Of a DNA stretch of 64,000 bases, positions 16,671-25,174 are shown in pieces (position 1 is the first letter of the stretch; each line of letters starts with the position of its first letter). This stretch comes from JBAXXL01 sp038206725 (GTDB lineage Bacteria; Bacteroidota; Ignavibacteria; Kapaibacteriales; UBA2268). Made by a program: the position numbers and the translations under genes. The notes under the pieces are model-generated. The model saw only the letters and a program-made list of their open reading frames with translations. It was not told the origin of the DNA and did no database searches. Location of the stretch: NCBI GenBank assembly GCA_038206725.1, contig JBBRAO010000003.1:75041-139040 (forward strand), given 5' to 3'.

Positions 16671-18092
16671 ATGAATATGGATAGTGAAGACCAAGCAATT
16701 TTATTCAGTGAAATGAGAGACGGTTACCAAAAGGTTACTTTAGGTTTGGACATCGGTACAACTAAAGTAATAGCAATCATAGGTGCTATTGAACACCCCG
16801 ATAAACCAATGAAAATATTAGGAATTGGTCAAACGGTGAGTGAAGGATTGAACCGCGGTGTCGTTGTTAATATAAATAAGACCGTTAATACAATCAAAGC
16901 CGCTATTCGCGAAGCCGAAATACAAGCCGGACTGAAGGTTACCGAAGTTGTATGCGGTATCGCCGGTGACCACATTAATGTAGAACCTAATCACGGTATT
17001 GTAACCATATCCAATCCTAATCACGAAATAAAAAGAGAAGATATAGGCAGAGTAATTTTAGACGCGCGGAAAATGGCTATCAAACCGGATAGAAAAATTC
17101 TGCACGTGCTTCCTCAAGACTACATAATTGATGGACAAGACGGAATCACAGACCCAATAGGGATGAGCGGAGTCCGTTTAGAAGCAAACGTACAAATCAT
17201 TACCGGTATGGAAACAGCAATCCAAAATATAGTCCAAAGCGTCAATTTAGCCGGATATCGTGTTAAAAATATAGTTTTAGAACCTTTGGCAAGTGCTCGC
17301 GCGGTACTATCCGAAGATGAAAAAGAAGTCGGGGTCGCATTAATAGATATCGGCGGCGGAACAACAGATTTAGCCATTTTCCACGACCACTTTATGCGCT
17401 TTACATCGGTAATTGGCATAGCAGGCAAAATGGTAACCGACGATATCCGCAAAGTAATTGGTATCGTCAGCAGTGAAGCAGAAAGAATTAAACGAGAATA
17501 CGGTTGCGCGTACGACAAAGTTATTCGGAATAACTATATATTCCAAATTCCGGGAATAGGCGGCGGCGAACCTAAAGAAATTAAAAAATCAGACCTATGT
17601 GGAATTATTCAAGATAGGATGAGAGAAATTTTCGAAATTACAGGGCAAGAAATTATTAACTCGGGCTTGCAGCACAAATTAGGCGCAGGGGTAGTAATTA
17701 CGGGCGGAACAACTCTTTTGGAAGGCTCGGAACAACTTGCGAGCGATGTATATGGTATTCCGGTAAGAATCGGAAACCCTTATTCGATGAATTTCGAAGG
17801 AATGAATAAGCAAATCGAAAATCCACTATATTCAACGGCAATCGGATTGACTTTATACGGTATCTATGACGATATGTACAAAGAGCAAAAAGTTGATTTG
17901 GATAATAAGTATTATGAAAATGATATTATGCAGCACATCGCCGTTGATGAACCTGAAGAAAAAAAAGAAAAGATAGAGAAGCCGGAAAAGGCTCCTAAAC
18001 CTCCAAAGCTGCCGAAACCACCTAAAGAGGAAGGCGATGCAATGGGACAGAAGATAATTGATAGATTAGGTAAAGTATTCGAAAAATTGTAA
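16671..18092 (+). CDS. ftsA: cell division protein FtsA
   Basis: An actin-like ATPase that tethers FtsZ to the membrane. Motifs seen: phosphate 1 LGLDIGTTKVIAIIG, phosphate 2 ALIDIGGGTTDLAIFH, the SHS2 subdomain region, and adenosine motif GVVITGGTTLLEG. The protein is 473 residues; the extra length is a lysine/proline-rich linker near the C-terminus (about residues 425-455, with KPPKLPKPPK) before a short amphipathic end (IIDRLGKVFEKL) that fits the membrane-targeting helix. A long charged linker is common in Bacteroidota FtsA. It lies 4 bases after ftsQ. Confidence 0.97.
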   Translation: MNMDSEDQAILFSEMRDGYQKVTLGLDIGTTKVIAIIGAIEHPDKPMKILGIGQTVSEGLNRGVVVNINKTVNTIKAAIREAEIQAGLKVTEVVCGIAGDHINVEPNHGIVTISNPNHEIKREDIGRVILDARKMAIKPDRKILHVLPQDYIIDGQDGITDPIGMSGVRLEANVQIITGMETAIQNIVQSVNLAGYRVKNIVLEPLASARAVLSEDEKEVGVALIDIGGGTTDLAIFHDHFMRFTSVIGIAGKMVTDDIRKVIGIVSSEAERIKREYGCAYDKVIRNNYIFQIPGIGGGEPKEIKKSDLCGIIQDRMREIFEITGQEIINSGLQHKLGAGVVITGGTTLLEGSEQLASDVYGIPVRIGNPYSMNFEGMNKQIENPLYSTAIGLTLYGIYDDMYKEQKVDLDNKYYENDIMQHIAVDEPEEKKEKIEKPEKAPKPPKLPKPPKEEGDAMGQKIIDRLGKVFEKL

Positions 18093-18134
18093 CGAAAATA
18101 ATTAGTATAATAATTCATATATAGGGGAAACTAT

Positions 18135-19493
18135 ATGCGTAATGATGACGAAGTAAATATGCCGGTAAGGTTAGCAGATTATGATTATGGTAAAGCTAAA
18201 ATCAAAGTAATCGGCGTAGGCGGTGGTGGCGGAAATGCCATTGACAATATGATTAAGAACGGCTTGAAGAACATCGGATTTATAGCTATTAATACCGACA
18301 GTCAAGCTTTGGACCACAACTTGGCACCGACGAAGATTAAAATTGGCGAAGAATCTACTCGCGGTCTGGGTGCCGGAGCAAATCCAAGCAAAGGCGAATC
18401 CGCGGCGTTGGAAAGTAAATTAGCTCTGAAAGAATCGCTTGCTGATACTAATATGGTATTTATTACTTGTGGAATGGGCGGTGGTACCGGAACGGGTGCA
18501 TCTTCTGTTATTGCAGGAATAGCTAGAGAACTAGGAATATTAGTTGTCGGAATTGTAACAACTCCTTTCCCTTGGGAAGGTGAACGTAGATTGAAAGTAG
18601 CATACTCCGGAATTAGAAAATTGCGCGATAACGTGGACGCTTTGATTGTAATTCATAACAAACAATTATTACAAAAAGGCGGAGACAACCCATTTTGTAA
18701 TTTGGGCTTCGGCGATGCTTTTGCTAAGGTCAATGAAGTGCTTTTGAATGGTACTCGTGGAATTACCGATATTATTTTCAAACACTCGCTTATTAACGTG
18801 GATTTCGCGGATGTGAAAGCTATAATGCAAAGATCGGGTAATGCGCTAATGGGTATTGGATTGGCATCGGGCGAAAACAGAGCTGTTGAAGCGGCTTGCG
18901 ATGCTTTGAATTCACCATTCCTCGATAATCAATCAATTAAAAATCCTAAAGGTATTTTGGTCAAATTATCGGGTCAGAATATTACTATGGACGAAATTGA
19001 TAAAGCAATGAATACGATTAGAGAAGCCGCAGGTTTTGAATTGATTGAAGACTTTGACGATTCAAAATACACTATGGATAGTTGGGAAGATATTGATGCT
19101 GATAGCAGTGATGCTAACGTTATTTTTGGACTTTGTGATGACCCTGAGCTTGGTGATAAGATGCAAATCACGTTGATAGTCGCCGGTTTAGAAAAAAGCA
19201 AAGCAGAGGTTAAACAGCCTTTAAGTGGCATTTTAAAACAAACAGTTAAACAAGAAGAAGTAGTAGAGCAGGAAATGGCTCTCGAGGAAGACGTTGTTAC
19301 TTCAATTAACAACGATTACGGACATATTTATCGTACACCAGTTAATTTTAGAGAATATCCTTCAATGGAGGTGCGCAATTCATCATCTAATGTTACTGTT
19401 CCCAAAGGGAATATAGAGCTATCGAAATTCGATATACCGGCTTCATTAAGAAAAAACGGTACTTATAGCTCGCAAATGCTAAAAGACAATTAA
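18135..19493 (+). CDS. ftsZ: cell division protein FtsZ
   Basis: Tubulin-like GTPase of the division ring, 452 residues. The GTP-binding signature is GMGGGTGTGASSV, with GVGGGGGNAIDNM at the N-terminus and the T7 loop NVDFADVKAIM. A variable linker of about 90 residues leads to the conserved C-terminal peptide SKFDIPASLRK, which binds FtsA. A short tail follows the peptide. The gene is preceded by TAGGGGAAA and followed by a strong terminator. Confidence 0.98.
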   Translation: MRNDDEVNMPVRLADYDYGKAKIKVIGVGGGGGNAIDNMIKNGLKNIGFIAINTDSQALDHNLAPTKIKIGEESTRGLGAGANPSKGESAALESKLALKESLADTNMVFITCGMGGGTGTGASSVIAGIARELGILVVGIVTTPFPWEGERRLKVAYSGIRKLRDNVDALIVIHNKQLLQKGGDNPFCNLGFGDAFAKVNEVLLNGTRGITDIIFKHSLINVDFADVKAIMQRSGNALMGIGLASGENRAVEAACDALNSPFLDNQSIKNPKGILVKLSGQNITMDEIDKAMNTIREAAGFELIEDFDDSKYTMDSWEDIDADSSDANVIFGLCDDPELGDKMQITLIVAGLEKSKAEVKQPLSGILKQTVKQEEVVEQEMALEEDVVTSINNDYGHIYRTPVNFREYPSMEVRNSSSNVTVPKGNIELSKFDIPASLRKNGTYSSQMLKDN

Positions 19494-19513
19494 ACGTTTC
19501 ACAATCATACGAT

Positions 19514-19548
19514 ATCCGATAATTTGAAAAAGTTATCGGATTTTTTTT
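19514..19548 (+). terminator. Rho-independent terminator after ftsZ
   Basis: Stem ATCCGATAA/TTATCGGAT with a 10-base loop, followed by eight T residues. Confidence 0.9.
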
Positions 19549-19558
19549 ATACAAATAA

Positions 19559-19625
19559 ATGGGCTCCACTTTTTGAAGTGAAGCCCATTTTAAAGGTAGA
19601 TCATTTGAAGTGGAGTCCATTTTCC
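19559..19625. repeat. imperfect hairpin plus repeated arm
   Basis: ATGGGCTCCACTT and AAGTGAAGCCCAT form a 13-base stem with one mismatch around a TTTG loop (19559-19587). A third related arm, AAGTGGAGTCCAT, follows at 19608-19620. It looks like a dispersed palindromic repeat between convergent genes. Confidence 0.6.
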
Positions 19626-19653
19626 AAAACCTCACTTGCCGATTGTATTTCTA

Positions 19654-22365
19654 TTAAATTTTAGGATTGGATCTTATCGTTGGTGCATTGAGCACTTTGA
19701 TTTTCACAAAAACTTTTCTTGTATATGGAATTCCCTGTATATTTGGTTTTATTCCAGCGTTTAGATAATGCTTTTCGAATAGCAGAATTTTTTCGTCGCC
19801 TATCCACATTGATTGTAATGCTTCTTCTATCGGAGCGGCGGTTTCGCCTATACCCACGGAGACAGTGAAGGTGTCAGTTTTGATAAACTCCTGTTTCTCA
19901 TTATAGATAGTACATTCTAATTTAACATTATCTAAGAATTGGATTTTTGGACCGTTACTGTATTTCAAAATACCAAACCAATAATTAATCTTCGAGTTTT
20001 TGCCTTTCAGCATCTCGTAAGTCTTGCCTTTGAACTTCATTTTGAAATTTGTGCTCGGCAATTCGATATTCATATACACATCAATAGTACTGCATACTTT
20101 TTTCCCATCCTGAGTTGCGGGTATGAACTTGGTTGCTTTTATCGCATTAATAGCTATATCGTTAAGCAATTTATCCGTTGACATCAAAATATCGGTTTTA
20201 GTAACTTTACCTTTTGCGTTAACAGCGACTTTTACTGAAACTGAACCTTCAACAGCGGCATTCAGAGCTTTTTGAGTGTATTTAATATTGCTTCTTAATT
20301 CTTTATCATCATATTTGATATTTGTTGTAATTGCTTTTGAAGTTTTGTCGTCGGTTGTTGGTTTGGCATAATCAGCACCACCAGAGAAACCTCCTTCATC
20401 AACAACTGAACCATCTACAGAGGATGCTCGGGAAACTTCATCAGGAGCTACTTTCAAAAAACGCATATTGGATACGACAGCCGCTGAACCTTGCAAAGTA
20501 TTAATTCCTACAGCCCCAAGAGATCCCCCCATTTTTTCACTTCTCTCAATATTGTCGTAATTAGTTACAACTTCATTATCCACAGCTATAAATGAGGTAT
20601 AAGCTGTCATCAAGTTATATTTCAAACCCAATTCCGTGATTTCTTTTTTATATTTGTCGCGTTCACCAAAGCTCTGATAATCAGAGAGTAGTTCTATTTG
20701 CTTGCGCGCCCAAAGTTGTTTCAAAGCTTTGCCTTGAACCATTTCTCCGAATTTAGTAACCGGCAGATCAACAAAAATTCCTTCCTGCCCGTTGATACCT
20801 TCGATTTTGATACCGCCCTGTAAATTGCCGTCCCATTTTCCATAAATCACTATCGGTCTATCAGGAAATAAATCAGGAACGGACATTGGTTCCACTTCGC
20901 TGACACCAAAACCGTCATAAGTGACTTTTATATCAGCTAAAATCGGAGTTGAGATATATTTTATAAAACGCTCGGATTGATATTCCGCATCTTCCAAACG
21001 GTTAGTTTCGAAACTCAAACCCATTCCCGCCCGCGCCATACCTTCGATAGTCAGCTTATTCATTGACGTACCTATCCCGAAAGCGAAAAGGTTGGCTTTG
21101 TTCAAATTGTTTCGGATAAGCTCAAAAGCTTTCGATTCGAAACTTATTAAACCATCCGTAATAACTATTACCGAACGCGACGCTTTTGAATCCTTCGGCA
21201 TAGTCAGAGCTTTTTCCAAAGCCGGCAAAAGCTCCGTGCCGCCGCCTTGGCGAGATTCAGCCATAAATTGAAACGCCTTTTCTAAATTATCTCTATTGGC
21301 GGTTACTAAATTTTCCGAAAATACATCAAAACCACTGGCGAATAAAATCAGATTAAATTTGTCGCCTTTATCCATTTTATCCAATAAGTTCAAAATTGTT
21401 TTCTTTGCCATAACGGATGGAAATCCGTTCATCGAACCTGATACGTCGAGCACAAAAACATATTCGCGAGGTGGAATATAAGCGGGGTCAATGCGTTTCG
21501 GCGGTTGTATAGTTAATAGGAAGAAATTCTCGGCGTTTTTCCCCTCACCCTTACTTAAAAGCAATCCGCTGTTTATCAGGTCGCCGGCTAATTTGTATTT
21601 AACGACGAAGTCTTTAGGAGCGCCCTTTTTCTCAAAATCTTTCAGAGTGATTAAGGAATGATTCTCAGTTTCAGCCTTGTAATTAACTTCGTGGCTTATA
21701 CATTCAATTCCGTCAATAGGGACGGGTGAAATAAGGTTAAATCGAATATCGAACGCTGTATTGCTTAGCAATCCACTTTTTTGCGAATCGGTGCTTTTGG
21801 TTTCATCGGTCTCTGTTCCGCCACCATAACGAGGTGCTACAACGGTCGGAAATGAAAAAGTATATATTTTATCGTCGGGTATCAGCATTTCTGTGTATTT
21901 CATTTCGATTTCGATTACATCGCCGGGAGCGATATTCGCCAGATTCATACTGAACAAATTCGGGCGGTCTTGCACAAGTAAACTCGCGCGCTTGCCTTCC
22001 AATTTCGCCTGTTCGTAATCCTTTCGGGCTTGCTCCTTTTCCTTGATAACCGCAACGATTTCGCGAGAACCGATTTTCATCTTCATCGAGTAAACAGCCG
22101 CGTGAACCGAAGCAGGGAAAACATAAACCGCTTCCAAGACCTGATTCGACACACTGCGATAGTACTGCTTAATAGTTACATCGGCGATTACTCCGCTTAT
22201 ATTCACATCAACGTCGGTTTTTGTGAGTTCCACATCAATTCTTCCGGGCTTATCCCTGATAATCATCAAATACGGTGAACCGGACATATCCGTTTGCGAT
22301 GTTTTTTGGGAATAAAGGTTTATTGCTGTCAGAACAACAAATGCTAAAACTAAAATCTTTTTCAT
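19654..22365 (-). CDS. secreted VIT/VWA domain protein with TonB C-terminal-like domain
   Basis: The 903-residue protein has a signal peptide (KKILVLAFVVLTAINLYSQ), then a VIT domain (about residues 30-170, with KQYYRSVSNQVLEAVYVFP), a VWA domain whose MIDAS motif DVSGS is at 307-311 with Thr and Asp partners (GGGTELLPA, VITDGL), and a glycine/serine-rich linker. A TonB_C-like domain follows (VEGSVSVKVAVNAKGKV ... LNDIAINAIKATKFIPA). The C-terminal 130 residues are beta-rich. VIT-VWA pairs occur in inter-alpha-trypsin inhibitor chains and in secreted bacterial adhesion-type proteins. Addition of a TonB_C domain suggests contact with a periplasmic or outer membrane partner. TTAGAGGT lies upstream of the ATG. 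Confidence 0.85.
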   Translation of the reverse strand: MKKILVLAFVVLTAINLYSQKTSQTDMSGSPYLMIIRDKPGRIDVELTKTDVDVNISGVIADVTIKQYYRSVSNQVLEAVYVFPASVHAAVYSMKMKIGSREIVAVIKEKEQARKDYEQAKLEGKRASLLVQDRPNLFSMNLANIAPGDVIEIEMKYTEMLIPDDKIYTFSFPTVVAPRYGGGTETDETKSTDSQKSGLLSNTAFDIRFNLISPVPIDGIECISHEVNYKAETENHSLITLKDFEKKGAPKDFVVKYKLAGDLINSGLLLSKGEGKNAENFFLLTIQPPKRIDPAYIPPREYVFVLDVSGSMNGFPSVMAKKTILNLLDKMDKGDKFNLILFASGFDVFSENLVTANRDNLEKAFQFMAESRQGGGTELLPALEKALTMPKDSKASRSVIVITDGLISFESKAFELIRNNLNKANLFAFGIGTSMNKLTIEGMARAGMGLSFETNRLEDAEYQSERFIKYISTPILADIKVTYDGFGVSEVEPMSVPDLFPDRPIVIYGKWDGNLQGGIKIEGINGQEGIFVDLPVTKFGEMVQGKALKQLWARKQIELLSDYQSFGERDKYKKEITELGLKYNLMTAYTSFIAVDNEVVTNYDNIERSEKMGGSLGAVGINTLQGSAAVVSNMRFLKVAPDEVSRASSVDGSVVDEGGFSGGADYAKPTTDDKTSKAITTNIKYDDKELRSNIKYTQKALNAAVEGSVSVKVAVNAKGKVTKTDILMSTDKLLNDIAINAIKATKFIPATQDGKKVCSTIDVYMNIELPSTNFKMKFKGKTYEMLKGKNSKINYWFGILKYSNGPKIQFLDNVKLECTIYNEKQEFIKTDTFTVSVGIGETAAPIEEALQSMWIGDEKILLFEKHYLNAGIKPNIQGIPYTRKVFVKIKVLNAPTIRSNPKI

Positions 22366-22440
22366 AATAGTACCTCTAATTTAGTAATATAATTACTTAT
22401 AATAACTTTTTATTCGAGAAAATGTTTCATTTTGTGTGTA

Positions 22441-22476
22441 AACCTTCGGAAGGTTTTGAACCTTCGGAAGGTTGAG
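22441..22476. repeat. tandem palindromic repeat (2 x 18 bp)
   Basis: Two adjacent copies of AACCTTCGGAAGGTT plus three bases; each is a perfect palindrome with 7-base arms around a central G. It lies between the orphan hicB-like gene and the VIT/VWA gene. Confidence 0.8.
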
Positions 22477-22488
22477 AAAATTGTTAAA

Positions 22489-22725
22489 CTATTTTGTCAG
22501 GAATAGCTCTTTTGGTAACCCTGATTGGCGAATTATTGATTGAAGAGTGCCGGTTTTTAATTCAGAAGGAGATGCGAATTCGAAAAACAACTCAACCGCT
22601 TCTTTCAAGTTTGTTTTCGCTTCCTCAATCGAATTTCCTTGGCTTGCTATATCCAATTCAGGACACAAACCAACGAACATATCATCTTCTTTTTCAATTA
22701 TTGCAGTAAAACATGGCTTCATCAC
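22489..22725 (-). CDS. HicB-family antitoxin-like protein (no HicA partner seen)
   Basis: This 78-residue protein matches the HicB partial RNase H-like fold: CFTAIIEKEDDMFVGLCPEL, then SQGNSIEEAKTNLKEAVELFF. HicB antitoxins normally neutralise the RNA-cleaving toxin HicA, encoded next to them. No HicA (a double-stranded-RNA-binding-like protein of about 60 residues with a catalytic His) is visible on either side. It is therefore an orphan, or a regulator of other kind. No DNA-binding domain is visible after the HicB fold. GAGGTTGTG precedes the ATG. Confidence 0.82.
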   Translation of the reverse strand: MMKPCFTAIIEKEDDMFVGLCPELDIASQGNSIEEAKTNLKEAVELFFEFASPSELKTGTLQSIIRQSGLPKELFLTK

Positions 22726-22831
22726 AACCTCATTAATTTATTTTGATTTTTAGACGAAAATCTGATTATTTATATTGCATTCCATTAATAGGATAGTTAA
22801 AAATGAAAACCTTTTCTTTATTTAATTTTTT

Positions 22832-23155
22832 TCAATTATTTTGAGAAATTATCGTTTTGCTGAAACCAGCAAAACGTGTGAGCATAATGTCATCTACCTG
22901 CTTTTCCGACCCTAATCCTAAACTGACCATTTTGTTGATATCAATAAAATGGTCAACTGTTTTGTTACCTGAAGTTACACACGACTCTTGAGCCTTTTCG
23001 ACCACTTTTTGATAATTACGCCATTCGCTATATCCCAGTAAATTCTGGAGTTCGCGAGCTAACCAATCCTCAACGCCGCCTTGCTCGTATGAGGCTTCTT
23101 CAAATGTTTGGTTGAGTTTTTGAATAATTAGTTTTTCCTTAATAATATCCCATAG
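22832..23155 (-). pseudogene. dinD remnant (N-terminal BRO-like domain only)
   Basis: A minus-strand open frame encodes IIQKLNQTFEEASYEQGG, VEDWLARELQNLLGYSEWRN, then VVEKAQESCVTSGNKTVDHF and a segment ending in LTRFAGF. This matches the first 95 or so residues of DNA-damage-inducible protein D, which is about 275 residues in full. There is no in-frame ATG (a stop lies just upstream at 23158-23156), and similarity ends abruptly after LTRFA, followed by eight unrelated residues and a stop. Both ends are lost, so I call it a gene fragment. Confidence 0.8.
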
Positions 23156-23201
23156 CTATGGTTTAATTAACCATCAATTTATTTACAAAATGTATTATTT
23201 A

Positions 23202-23275
23202 TCTTTTTCATAACAGTACCTCTATCAACAACGTTTTGCTTCAAATAACTTCTCCATTCGAGAAAAAGTTGCAAT
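23202..23275 (-). repeat. duplicated start region of the VIT/VWA gene
   Basis: This stretch repeats the bases around the start of the VIT/VWA gene (22355-22432): both have, on the minus strand, TTCGAGAAAA..., then AGAGGTACT(G/A)TTATG and AAAAAGAT. After the duplicated ATG the frame stops within ten codons. It appears to be the leftover 5' end of a lost paralogue. Confidence 0.55.
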
Positions 23276-23370
23276 TTTGAAATTATTAATAACAAACTTA
23301 TTTAAAATTAAGGAATATTTCATAATTTTAAAATTATTTTTATGCACATTTGAAAATTGTCGAGGTAACA

Positions 23371-24582
23371 ATGAAAGAAATTAAGAAAATCGGTATCATA
23401 ACGAGTGGCGGTGATTGCGGCGGATTGAACGCGGTGATCAAGGGTGCGACACGTACAGCCGAATCGCTCGGTATGCAAGCGTGTTTAATCCCAAATGGAT
23501 ACGCCGGCTTATATAATTTACGCGACATCGAACCGGTAATAATAGATTTCGCTCGTTCAGACCGATTTTATTCAGGAGCCGCGGGTAGCGAAGCGGGACA
23601 CTCCAGAGTAAAAATAAGCAAAATCAAAGACCCTAATAAATATGACATCATCCGCGAAGGATTGGCGAAACACAAAATAGACGCTTTGGTTATAGCCGGC
23701 GGCGACGATACCGGCTCTGTTGTTGTTGACTTAATTTCCAAAGGTATTACCTGCATCCACTGTCCGAAAACGATGGATTTGGATTTGCAGACCTATTCCG
23801 TTGGCGGCGACTCGACAATCAATCGTATAGCGCGCTTTACAGACGATTTACGCACGACAGGTTTAACCCACAATCGCACTTTGATAATCGAAGTGTTTGG
23901 ACGCTACGCAGGTCATACTGCTTTCCGCGGTGGCATCGGTGCCGATGCGGACGCTATATTGATACCGGAAGTTAATGTCGATTATGAAGTTCTTTATGAG
24001 CATTTTAAAAAGAATTACACAGCTCGTTTACTTGGAAGCGATGTAAAGGGCTCTACTTATATAATCGTTGTTGCCGAAGGTGTCAAAAACAAAGACGGCA
24101 AATATTTCAACGACGATACATCGAACCAAGACGCTTTTGGACATTCCAAACTTACAGGCGTCGGTCAATATGTGCGCAAACAAATGGAATTCTTTATGCG
24201 TCAAGACCCTCATTGGAAAAAATTGCTAAAACAAGAAGGTATATTCGTCGAAAACATTTATGAATATCCTGAGATTCGCGAAGTGGCTTTGGGGCATTTG
24301 GTACGTGCAGGGCAAACAAGCGCTTATGACGTGAGTTTCGGTAAGCAAGTAGGCGGTTCGGCGGTTTATTTGCTTTCGAAAGGTATCAGCGGTGTTACGG
24401 TTGTAGGATTAGAAGGCGGTGAAATCAGCTATATGCCGACAACGGAAGCCATAAAACAGCGTTTTGTTGACTTAGATGAAATTGCGTTTTACGAATCACT
24501 TGGTGTTTGCTTCGGTCGTGAACCCTTACCTTATGCTCCGCATTTTGTGGAAAAATTAGACAAAATCGAAAGATATATGTAA
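23371..24582 (+). CDS. phosphofructokinase family protein, probably PPi-dependent type
   Basis: This 403-residue glycolytic enzyme phosphorylates fructose 6-phosphate. The N-terminal phosphate loop is ITSGGDCGGLNAVIKG. The two phosphoryl-donor positions read GGDD (in AGGDDTGS) and PKTMDLD. In the family, Asp at the second position of GGD(D/G) and Lys in P(K/G)T mark use of pyrophosphate, while ATP enzymes have Gly at both. Both residues here are of the PPi type. Remaining motifs: EVFGRYAGHTA and LGHLVRAGQTSAYD. I choose the ATG at 23371, preceded by GAGGTAAC, over an in-frame TTG at 23350. Donor specificity is inferred. Confidence 0.9.
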   Translation: MKEIKKIGIITSGGDCGGLNAVIKGATRTAESLGMQACLIPNGYAGLYNLRDIEPVIIDFARSDRFYSGAAGSEAGHSRVKISKIKDPNKYDIIREGLAKHKIDALVIAGGDDTGSVVVDLISKGITCIHCPKTMDLDLQTYSVGGDSTINRIARFTDDLRTTGLTHNRTLIIEVFGRYAGHTAFRGGIGADADAILIPEVNVDYEVLYEHFKKNYTARLLGSDVKGSTYIIVVAEGVKNKDGKYFNDDTSNQDAFGHSKLTGVGQYVRKQMEFFMRQDPHWKKLLKQEGIFVENIYEYPEIREVALGHLVRAGQTSAYDVSFGKQVGGSAVYLLSKGISGVTVVGLEGGEISYMPTTEAIKQRFVDLDEIAFYESLGVCFGREPLPYAPHFVEKLDKIERYM

Positions 24583-24596
24583 CAACAGCAACATTA

Positions 24597-24733
24597 GATG
24601 GAGCTGTCTCAAAACTCAGGACTATCAAATTATTAGTCAATTAGGGATGATTGACCAACCGATATGTCAATGACTTGGTGGGATAGGCATCCTTGCTTGT
24701 CATCCTAAAATTAAGTTTTGAGACAGTTCCATC
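24597..24733. mobile_element. 137-bp element with terminal inverted repeats (element A)
   Basis: The ends GATGGAGCTGTCTCAAAACT and (reverse complement of the right end) GATGGAACTGTCTCAAAACT match at 19 of 20 positions. No ORF inside. The interior (about 24641-24705) recurs without the ends at 39787-39850. Likely a MITE-like, non-autonomous element. Confidence 0.7.
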
Positions 24734-24754
24734 TTTTTCTGTACTAAAAATATT

Positions 24755-24762
24755 TATCTTTG
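24755..24762 (+). promoter_or_regulatory. -7 element TATCTTTG before the small HicB-like gene
   Basis: Exact TAnnTTTG match, 36 bases before the ATG. No clear TTTG about 19-20 bases upstream, so the promoter is only half supported. Confidence 0.4.
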
Positions 24763-24798
24763 CTTTTCGTTAATTATAAAAATATTAAGGATTCGATT

Positions 24799-24966
24799 AT
24801 GTATAAAAATAATAACATTTCATTACCGGTAATTATTGAATTGGATGAAGATGGTGTCTTTATAGTTAGTTGTCTGGTTTTTAATGGGTGCCACAGCTAT
24901 GGATATACCATTGATGAAGCGATGAGCAATTTAGCCGAAGTAATTGAAATGTGTATAATGGAATAA
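24799..24966 (+). CDS. small HicB-like protein
   Basis: A 55-residue protein with the HicB core pattern: LPVIIELDEDGVFIVSCLVF, NGCHSYGYTIDEAMSNLAEV. It is shorter than a normal HicB and has no HicA neighbour. I take the ATG at 24799; the frame upstream lacks a good start. It lies between two repeat elements. It may be an orphan antitoxin or remnant of a toxin-antitoxin pair. Confidence 0.65.
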   Translation: MYKNNNISLPVIIELDEDGVFIVSCLVFNGCHSYGYTIDEAMSNLAEVIEMCIME

Positions 24967-24979
24967 CTAATCTAAAATA

Positions 24980-25005
24980 TGGATTCCCGCTTACGCGGGA
25001 ATGAC
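24980..25005. repeat. palindromic repeat ATTCCCGCTTACGCGGGAAT
   Basis: Perfect hairpin ATTCCCGC/GCGGGAAT with a short TTAC loop (arms overlap the loop by one base). This type of short palindrome is widely dispersed in bacterial genomes; two similar TTTCCGCGGACGCGGAAA copies occur at 54339 and 54460. Confidence 0.6.
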
Positions 25006-25030
25006 AAATATAATTTTAATTACTAATCCA

Positions 25031-25161
25031 GGGGCTGTCTCAAGATTCTGATATTGATAAACATACGAGGGCGTATGTTCTACTATGTCATTAATAAATT
25101 GAGTAGAATAGACGCCCACGTCTGTTCTAAAATTGAACAATTCGAGTTTTGAGACAGCCTC
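25031..25161. mobile_element. 131-bp element with terminal inverted repeats (element B)
   Basis: Left end GGGGCTGTCTCAAGATTC; right end, reverse-complemented, GAGGCTGTCTCAAAACTC. Inside are two hairpins: AACATACG/CGTATGTT with loop AGGG (25060-25079) and AGAATAGACG/CGTCTGTTCT with loop CCCA (25105-25128). An inverted, closely related copy (element C) lies on the far side of rqcH. Confidence 0.75.
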
Positions 25162-25174
25162 TTTTCAAAAACAA

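Noticed and set aside
25133..25174. Upstream TTG start for rqcH
   Set aside because: These codons come from the repeat element B; the family N-terminus begins at the ATG at 25175.
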